Source of the DNA: Candidatus Eiseniibacteriota bacterium
Lineage (GTDB): Bacteria > Joyebacterota > Joyebacteria > Joyebacterales > Joyebacteraceae
Reading direction: 5' to 3'
NCBI GenBank assembly: GCA_030638405.1
Contig: DAOWER010000301.1
Span: 1-8,539, forward strand
DNA: 8,539 bases
In this document: positions 1 through 5,099 of the stretch, one piece after another
How the letters are laid out: every line of letters begins with the position of its first letter
Position numbering within the stretch: the stretch's first letter is position 1
The notes under the pieces: generated by a model
The model's database searches: none
Told to the model about the DNA's origin: nothing
What the model saw: the letters and a program-made list of their open reading frames with translations, nothing else
Made by a program: the position numbers and the translations under genes

Positions 1-141
1 GAAGTGGAAGAGGGGATGGTATCTGGCCATCTCAACATCGATGGACTAAAGGTGCGTCGGCTTGATTAGCGGCACTAGTTGCCGCTGGGCGCCTCCGGAA
101 GAGAGCGAGTCGATGAGATACAGGACTCTCAGGCGTGGCAA
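1..141 (-). pseudogene. Start of a GT4-type glycosyltransferase with an in-frame TAG at codon 32 (partial, runs off the left edge)
   Basis: From TTG at 141 the frame reads MPRLRVLYLIDSLSSGGAQR then QLVPLIKPTHL. This is the hallmark N-terminus of family-4 (GT-B fold) glycosyltransferases: a first beta strand, a short turn, the GGAQR/GGAE loop, and the first helix. A TAG at 48-46 interrupts it. After the stop the same frame continues SIDVEMARYHPLFHF to the window edge. This matches the second strand of such enzymes (a DVEV-like strand after a helix), with normal spacing of about ten residues after QLV. The simplest reading is one gene broken by an amber codon, from a real nonsense mutation, a base-call error, or (least likely) read-through. 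A GT4 enzyme would add a sugar to the lipid-linked repeat unit, fitting the operon. Only 47 codons are visible. It overlaps the previous gene by 13 bp. Confidence 0.6.
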
Positions 142-1520
142 TTGTCGCTCCCCCTCACATTGCTGATGACGTACATGTGCTTGCCCGTCGGTGTCGGGTC
201 AATGCGGTCTGCCAGGACGAAGCTGATCTCGCAGTCGCCTACCATCTGCTGAATCCGCGCGCGGATCTCATTCTCGCGCGCCAGCGCTCTCTCGCCTGCC
301 CCTTCGGACGGGACGATGACCACGGTGATACGATCGAGGGCCTCCTGCACCACCTGGAACTTCCCAATCGAACCGTCATTGTACTCCACGCCGATGACGT
401 GAATGAAGAACTCGGGAAGGACAACCCCACCGTCTCTTCTGCGGACGCACGACTCGGACCGTCCCACCACGCGAGCCAGGAGCGGATAGGCACGCCCGCA
501 GCTGCACCGGTCCGCGCCGCGCACTGCCCTGTCGCCGATGCGATACCGGATCAGAGGCATTGTGTAGTTGTGTAGATTCGTAACCAAGATCTCCCCCTCC
601 TCCCCTTCCCCCACCGCCCGCCCATCCTCATCCACGACCTCGAGCACCGTCGTCTCCCCGAAGATGTGAAGACCCTCATGCCTGTCACACTCGGCCGCGA
701 CGTTGCCGACCTCCCTGGTCCCGTACCGGTCGAAGACCTCCGTGCCGAAAGCACGCTCGATACTCTCCCGCATGCGCGGCAGCAGAGTCCCCGCACTGCT
801 GACAATGGCGCCGGGCGCGTTCATCGGGAGATCGAAGCGTTCCACACGGACGGCCAACTCGTACAGGGCATCCGCGTACCCCTCAAGGCATGTCGGCCGA
901 GTGCGAGCGATGGTCTCCGCATATCGGCGCATGGTCCGCTCCGACATGTCGAAGGCATCCAGAGTGATCCTGTTGAACAGCCAGTCCGCCACGCGCCTGC
1001 GTCGGGCGACGCTTCCGCTTCCCAGATCGCGCGGAGCACCCCACAGTTTGATGTGGCTCGCTCCATGCGGAACGCCGCCCCACTCGTAGAAGAGCATCGT
1101 CGTCGCAAGAGCGCACGTCTGGTAGACACGGTCCTGGAGGAACCGCACGGGTTCGCCGGTTGAGCCGCCCGTTAGATTCCAGTAGCTCCCGCGGTCCATC
1201 TCGCACGTGAGCGAGTCCGCATGGAGGATCAGATCCCGCTTCTCAAGAACGGGGAAAACGGCGAGGCTGGCGTCGGGTGCGGACGCGGCCCCGTCGGGCG
1301 TGAGGCCCGGCACCCGCTCTGCGTAGTAGGGCACTCGCGCGAGCGCATGACCGAGGAGGGCACCCAATGCGCGCATCTGCCGGGCCTCGAGAGCGGGAGC
1401 ACCATCCCACTGACACTCCCGCCACTCCGACAGCCGGTCGAGGACCGGATAGCGCTTGACGACCTTCCAGAGGAGAGGATCCGAGACGCGGGAAGCGAGG
1501 ATTTGGCGCAGGCCCATCAT
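129..1520 (-). CDS. PaaK/CapK-family adenylate-forming enzyme (phenylacetate-CoA ligase-like) of a polysaccharide locus
   Basis: This 463-residue cytoplasmic protein belongs to the ANL superfamily, which activates carboxylic acids as acyl-AMP and often transfers them to CoA. Visible motifs are, in order: the phosphate-binding loop TGGSTGEP (117-124); FDRYGTREVGNVAAEC (263-278), whose YG-x-x-E core contacts adenine and Mg-ATP; LIRYRIGD (323-330) with the ribose-binding Asp; CSCGR (339-343), the short Cys pair seen in PaaK relatives; a hinge GRSES (353-357); and PTPTGKHMYV (442-451), where K447 is the likely catalytic C-terminal lysine. All key residues appear intact. Members placed in capsule and EPS clusters are usually labelled CapK. 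Their substrate is generally unknown; acyl or amino-acid decoration of the glycan or activation of a precursor is plausible. The ATG overlaps the upstream stop as ATGA, and the last 13 bp overlap the glycosyltransferase gene. Family call firm, substrate not. Confidence 0.88.
   Translation of the reverse strand: MMGLRQILASRVSDPLLWKVVKRYPVLDRLSEWRECQWDGAPALEARQMRALGALLGHALARVPYYAERVPGLTPDGAASAPDASLAVFPVLEKRDLILHADSLTCEMDRGSYWNLTGGSTGEPVRFLQDRVYQTCALATTMLFYEWGGVPHGASHIKLWGAPRDLGSGSVARRRRVADWLFNRITLDAFDMSERTMRRYAETIARTRPTCLEGYADALYELAVRVERFDLPMNAPGAIVSSAGTLLPRMRESIERAFGTEVFDRYGTREVGNVAAECDRHEGLHIFGETTVLEVVDEDGRAVGEGEEGEILVTNLHNYTMPLIRYRIGDRAVRGADRCSCGRAYPLLARVVGRSESCVRRRDGGVVLPEFFIHVIGVEYNDGSIGKFQVVQEALDRITVVIVPSEGAGERALARENEIRARIQQMVGDCEISFVLADRIDPTPTGKHMYVISNVRGSDNCHA
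148..154 (-). promoter_or_regulatory. Ribosome binding site for a TTG-initiated glycosyltransferase gene
   Basis: GGGGGAG lies 6 nt upstream of a TTG at 141, within the 3' end of the PaaK/CapK-like gene. No ATG or GTG lies at a useful position in this frame, so the strong site supports TTG as start. Confidence 0.5.
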
Positions 1521-2824
1521 CGCACGCTCCCGGTCGAGGCAGAGAGGCCGCCCACGCGGGTCCGCTCGAGCCACCCGGCACTCATAATGAGAAGCATGGT
1601 AGAGAGTTTGGCGGCATACGAGACCACAGCCATGTCAAGAAGCAAGAGGGTGGGTACAGCGATCACGATGAATCGCCACACGAAGTCATCAGTTCGCCGC
1701 TGGCGCGCGGCCGCTCCCAGAATGGAAAGGTGGAAGCCGTAGTAGAGCACCACGCCCACAAGACCCAGTGCGACCCCCAGCTCGACCATGTTGTTGTGCG
1801 CGTAGGTTCCTTCGTCGGAGAGCCATCGGAAGGTGTCCAGTCCCCTTCCGAAGACGGGAGCCTCCGCAATGAGATTCAGTCCTTTCTTGATGAACCTGGC
1901 CCGCTCAACGGTACTCTGATTGACGCCGACGGACATCCCGATGGTCGCTATCTCGAGCCTGTAGAGCGCATGCTCCCAGACGAACCTCAGCGGCTCCACG
2001 AAGGCTACCAGTGCGGCTCCGAGACTCGCGGCGACACCCACGAACGTGGCCGCACGAACCCGGCTGGCAGTGAGAGCCGCGCCCAGACCGCACACGAACA
2101 GCAACCCCAGCAGGCCCTTCAACGACGAGGAGGCCACTACCCCGACCAGCAGAATGAGGGCCGCGACGTACGAACCGATACTCGCGGCCACGTGTCGTCT
2201 TCTCGCGGCGACGGAGATGAAGACCGCCAATCCTATCACGCAGAACATCCCGAGCGTGTTGGGGCTCGCGTAAGGACCCGACAGCCTCTCGACAACGGTC
2301 GGATCCTCAGTGGCCATGGCCTGGACGGCCGCGATCACGACACACGCGAAGACCGTGTTCAGGATCCACCTTGAGAGACCGAGGTTCTTCGCCGCGTCGT
2401 AGAACACGAGACCAACGATCTGTATCTCGACCAGAGTAATCGCGCGATCAACACTCAAGCGCCCCCTGGTGGTCCACAGCAACGAGAGGATCGCCCACAC
2501 GACGAAGGCCCATCGCCAGAGGATCTTGCCCGATGTCAGGTAATCGAGAAGCGCCCCCACGAGCTCCTCGCCTCGAGCCAGCAGATAGACGGCAAGGCTC
2601 ACACCGATGAGCGCGTAGAAGGCGAGCTGCGTCTCGGTAACGTACCCCAAGAGAACGACACTCGCCACCACTCCGGTGAGAGAACCTTTCAGCGCCACCT
2701 TGAGAGACCAGGGTAGCGACTCGAACTCGTGCTGCACGGCCGTCGGTTTCAGCCACGCATCCGCCAGAGCGGCGCATCGACGCCCCAGGAAGGGTTCCAA
2801 TCGCGCGAGCACGCGGCGTTTCAC
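1517..2824 (-). CDS. O-antigen ligase/polymerase family membrane protein (Wzy_C type; Wzy or WaaL role)
   Basis: This 435-residue multi-pass inner-membrane protein belongs to the Wzy/WaaL superfamily, GT-C-fold enzymes that use undecaprenyl-diphosphate-linked glycans. About ten or more membrane segments are visible, for example 48-82, 102-118, 129-145, 154-170, 190-206, 216-232, 237-251, 258-276, 346-371 and 384-404. Family landmarks are in order: SGPYASPNTLG (182-192), resembling the G-x-x-x-x-PN-x-L motif; a periplasmic loop with ERARFIKKGLNLIAEAPVFG (307-326); then AHNNMVELGVALGLVG (342-357), the conserved HN-containing block. SSSLKG (232-237) has Lys where many relatives have Arg. Beside a flippase and a Wzz-like protein it is more likely a polymerase than a ligase, but the two cannot be separated by sequence. 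The gene ends in an ATGA overlap with the next one, implying translational coupling. Confidence 0.85.
   Translation of the reverse strand: MKRRVLARLEPFLGRRCAALADAWLKPTAVQHEFESLPWSLKVALKGSLTGVVASVVLLGYVTETQLAFYALIGVSLAVYLLARGEELVGALLDYLTSGKILWRWAFVVWAILSLLWTTRGRLSVDRAITLVEIQIVGLVFYDAAKNLGLSRWILNTVFACVVIAAVQAMATEDPTVVERLSGPYASPNTLGMFCVIGLAVFISVAARRRHVAASIGSYVAALILLVGVVASSSLKGLLGLLFVCGLGAALTASRVRAATFVGVAASLGAALVAFVEPLRFVWEHALYRLEIATIGMSVGVNQSTVERARFIKKGLNLIAEAPVFGRGLDTFRWLSDEGTYAHNNMVELGVALGLVGVVLYYGFHLSILGAAARQRRTDDFVWRFIVIAVPTLLLLDMAVVSYAAKLSTMLLIMSAGWLERTRVGGLSASTGSVR
1527..1531 (-). promoter_or_regulatory. Ribosome binding site deciding the start of the PaaK/CapK-like gene
   Basis: GGGAG lies 6 nt upstream of the ATG at 1520, inside the end of the polymerase/ligase gene. 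It favours ATG 1520 (or the adjacent ATG 1517) over the in-frame GTG at 1574, which would give a 58-bp overlap and a basic extension unlike the family. Confidence 0.6.
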
Positions 2825-2829
2825 GTCGT

Positions 2830-2834
2830 CCTCC
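2830..2834 (-). promoter_or_regulatory. Ribosome binding site deciding a GTG start for the polymerase/ligase gene
   Basis: GGAGG lies 5 nt upstream of GTG at 2824. It is a strong site and supports this non-ATG start in the 40-bp gap behind the flippase gene. Confidence 0.65.
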
Positions 2835-2864
2835 GTTCAAGCATCTCCAGCAGAACTTGCACCC

Positions 2865-4193
2865 TCACGCCGCGCGTGATCTGCGCATCGAACTCCTCAC
2901 GAGGTCCAGGAGAAACGACGCGTCACCCCGCCTCGGCAGCCACGTCTCAGTGAACCCCATGCCGCTGGCCCGTCTGAACGCGACCGCGAGCACGAGCGTG
3001 CTCACCACGTACCCCGTCGTCATCGCCCACGCTGCGCCGGGCAGACCCATCACGGGAAGAAGAAGCAGAAGCACTCCCAGATTCACAACGGTGGCGAGCC
3101 CGACGGCCCAAGAGCACACGGCCGGCCTGTCCACGCCCATGAAGTAGGGCATCAGAACCTTCGACCCTGATCGCAGGAAGACGCCCAGCGCTATGATCCC
3201 GATGAGCGGCACAGCCGGGAGGAAACTTCGTGAGAACAGCGCGACGACCAGCGGCCTGCTAACAATGACCACAGCCACTAGAAGAAGCCCGCAGACGAGA
3301 AACGACAGGCGGGCGACGCGAGCAACGAGCTCCGGCCGGCCCTGAGGATCGGTGGCGACGCGAGGAAGGAGCGCCCCCTCGATCGCGTCCGGTACCATCA
3401 GGACTCTGGCGACGAGACCGGAAGCTGCGGCGAAGAGCCCGATCTCCGCGCTCGAAACGAACCACGCGAGCACGATCGTCCCGATTCGGAAGTGCACGTG
3501 ATTACTGAGATTGGCGACCCAGTAGCGCACGCCGTACGAGAGCATCGCGGAGCAGTACCTGAGATTGAGCCTCGACTCCGAGAAATCGAACCCGCGCCTG
3601 AGGAACGAAACGCCCACGAGAATCGCGACGAAGTTCCCCAACATGAGGGCCGCCAGCGCCCCAGGCACGCCGAGCCCGAACCCCCAGACCAGCACAAGCG
3701 TGGCCCCGAGGTGCACGAGAACCCGCGTGATCACCACTCTACTCATCCACCCGAAGCGCTTGATCCCCATAAGGAGAAGCACAAGCGAATCAGACAGGAC
3801 GTTGAGGGGCACAAGGATCAGCGAGAGTCGGAAAGAGGTGGTCGACGCCTTCGCGAAGAACTCCGCCGCCGTCCCGATGAGCGCGTAGCCAACGGCCACA
3901 CCCACGAGCGAGCCGACGAGGGCCGTGAAGAGCGCGGCGACGACACCGTCAGCCACCGGCGTGCGCCCGGAGGCGACGAAGTACTGCCCCGCCCTGTCCA
4001 CGCTCAGCGTGAAGACGACCCCGAGAATCATGGCGAAGAGGATACAAACGGCGTAGGACCCGCGGCCCGCGGGGCCGAGCAGCCACGCGAGCGCGCTCTG
4101 GATGCCAAGCGATGCGGCCATCACCGACAGACGAGTGAAGAAGGTGATGGCCGTGTCCCTTGCGCCGGAACTTATGTCCGCACTCGCCCTCAC
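2865..4193 (-). CDS. Wzx-like polysaccharide flippase (MOP superfamily, O-antigen/teichoic-acid type)
   Basis: This 442-residue, strongly hydrophobic protein should flip the lipid-linked repeat unit from the cytoplasmic to the periplasmic face of the inner membrane. About twelve membrane segments can be drawn, near residues 16-40, 45-65, 82-107, 121-144, 152-176, 178-198, 224-247, 249-272, 294-320, 328-352, 359-383 and 387-407. Short basic loops lie between them and the tail is basic (RSSMRRSRAA). The opening fits the MOP flippase pattern: a DTAITFFTRLS helix, then ALAWLLGPAGRGSYA with the conserved LGPxxxGxY. The IGLFAAASGLVARVLMVPDA segment near 251-270 is also typical, resembling the IGxYxxAxxL of Wzx proteins. 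The start is GTG at 4193; no earlier start exists in frame, because a TGA lies at 4217-4215, and the Shine-Dalgarno is weak. It sits 34 bp after the wzz-like gene and 40 bp before the polymerase/ligase gene. Substrate cannot be inferred. Confidence 0.88.
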   Translation of the reverse strand: MRASADISSGARDTAITFFTRLSVMAASLGIQSALAWLLGPAGRGSYAVCILFAMILGVVFTLSVDRAGQYFVASGRTPVADGVVAALFTALVGSLVGVAVGYALIGTAAEFFAKASTTSFRLSLILVPLNVLSDSLVLLLMGIKRFGWMSRVVITRVLVHLGATLVLVWGFGLGVPGALAALMLGNFVAILVGVSFLRRGFDFSESRLNLRYCSAMLSYGVRYWVANLSNHVHFRIGTIVLAWFVSSAEIGLFAAASGLVARVLMVPDAIEGALLPRVATDPQGRPELVARVARLSFLVCGLLLVAVVIVSRPLVVALFSRSFLPAVPLIGIIALGVFLRSGSKVLMPYFMGVDRPAVCSWAVGLATVVNLGVLLLLLPVMGLPGAAWAMTTGYVVSTLVLAVAFRRASGMGFTETWLPRRGDASFLLDLVRSSMRRSRAA

Positions 4194-4231
4194 GATGCGG
4201 ACAGCCCTGTATGGTCAGAGGGCTCTATCAT
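4190..4231 (-). CDS. Possible 13-codon minicistron linking the wzz-like and flippase genes
   Basis: An ATG at 4231-4229 overlaps the wzz-like TGA as ATGA. It reads MIEPSDHTGLSAS and ends in a TGA (4192-4190) that overlaps the flippase GTG start as GTGA. There is no Shine-Dalgarno sequence before its ATG, so ribosomes would arrive by coupling. The flippase GTG has only a weak, distant AGGG upstream. The frame could therefore pass terminating ribosomes from wzz to the flippase. A frame this short arises easily by chance, so this is a suggestion only. Confidence 0.22.
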   Translation of the reverse strand: MIEPSDHTGLSAS

Positions 4232-5061
4232 GTGGAAGATACCGGGGTGTCTTCCTGTCGCAATCTTCTGGCGTAGGCCCCGGCAACCGCTCCGATCTCG
4301 ACGCCCGCCGTGGCCATGCCCGTGAGAATAAGCAGGAGAAGTCTCGGTGGCCATGATTTCTTGTCCGGGGCAAGAGGCGCATCTATCACACGAAACGCGT
4401 AGCCGGATCTCGCCCGTATGGAGGCGAGAGAGGATATCGCCTGGGTAACTTCCTCCGCGAGGAAGCTGCCGATCTCGCTCACCGTCGCATTGTGCATCTC
4501 TCGCTGAAGCTCCTCCACCCTTCGCTCGCCGTCCGCGATCGCCGCCTCTCGGAGCATCCTGTCGCCGGTCTCGACCATCCCCGCGGCGATCTCCCGCGCG
4601 CGCTCCGGGGACCACCAGTGAACCTGAAGCTCAATGAGGCCTGTGTAGCCGTCGTAGGACACATCGACTCGCCGGTCGAACGCCCTGCGTGACTTCCCGG
4701 GGTGCGGCGCTTTTTTCCGCCACTTCTTCGCCGTCGAGTCCCAAGACTTGGGGAAGAGTTCCTTAGCAAGGTCGAGGTCCTTGATCACCGCGTTCATCAG
4801 CTGACCGGATTCCAGGAACGCGGCCGCCGCGTAGGCGTCCGAGCTGCCGCCACCGGCCAGCAGACTGCGAACCGATGCGCCCCCGAATCCGCTCCCGGAC
4901 CCCTGCTCAACCTGCTGCAGCGGAAGGGGCATCAGCACGGACCCGCTCGTGAAGACAGCGGGCATCACGAGCAGACGAATGAGCACCAGGACCATAACGA
5001 CAAGCCATATCCCCACCAGCCTGGCTCGTCGCTCCCAGAAATGCGCCCAGAAACCGTCCAT
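4228..5061 (-). CDS. Wzz-family chain-length determinant / polysaccharide co-polymerase (short form)
   Basis: This 277-residue inner-membrane protein probably controls polymer length together with the Wzy-like protein downstream. Topology is typical of the Wzz/PCP family: a short cytoplasmic start, TM1 at about 14-37 (GIWLVVMVLVLIRLLVMPAVF), a periplasmic region of about 200 residues, and TM2 at about 239-263. The family's Pro-rich signature precedes TM2 (FRVIDAPLAPDKKSWPP, 223-239). The segment AAFLESGQLMNAVIKDLDLA (80-99) matches the usual post-TM1 pattern. Residues 60-75 are Gly/Ser-rich. Helical stretches at about 151-190 suggest a coiled coil. The tail after TM2 is only about 14 residues, with no Walker motifs or Tyr cluster, so no BY-kinase is attached. 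It is shorter than Wzz (about 325 residues) and much shorter than Wzc. The TGA stop overlaps the ATG of a 13-codon reading frame. The class is well supported. Confidence 0.85.
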   Translation of the reverse strand: MDGFWAHFWERRARLVGIWLVVMVLVLIRLLVMPAVFTSGSVLMPLPLQQVEQGSGSGFGGASVRSLLAGGGSSDAYAAAAFLESGQLMNAVIKDLDLAKELFPKSWDSTAKKWRKKAPHPGKSRRAFDRRVDVSYDGYTGLIELQVHWWSPERAREIAAGMVETGDRMLREAAIADGERRVEELQREMHNATVSEIGSFLAEEVTQAISSLASIRARSGYAFRVIDAPLAPDKKSWPPRLLLLILTGMATAGVEIGAVAGAYARRLRQEDTPVSST

Positions 5062-5068
5062 CTGTCGT

Positions 5069-5074
5069 TCTCCC
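5069..5074 (-). promoter_or_regulatory. Ribosome binding site of the wzz-like gene
   Basis: GGGAGA stands 7 nt before the ATG at 5061, inside the 38-bp gap after the SLBB gene stop. It supports this start and independent translation initiation. Confidence 0.6.
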
Positions 5075-5099
5075 TTGGCCGGGCGAGCCTTGTCGGTCC

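Noticed and set aside
1..63. Frameshift rather than nonsense codon in the glycosyltransferase start
   Set aside because: A one-base shift after the LIK codons gives an open frame, but its product does not resemble GT4 and its third positions are poorer in G/C. The unshifted frame past the TAG gives a GT4-like strand at correct spacing.
1521..1574. Earlier GTG start (1574) for the PaaK/CapK-like gene
   Set aside because: It needs a 58-bp overlap with the polymerase/ligase gene and adds an atypical Arg-rich leader. ATG 1520 has GGGAG at 6 nt and an ATGA overlap.
3492..4325. Long plus-strand open frame of 277 codons
   Set aside because: It lies antisense across the flippase gene and the end of the wzz-like gene, and its product is a low-complexity His/Arg/Glu-rich chain with no recognisable fold. 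Long antisense frames are expected opposite GC-rich coding DNA.
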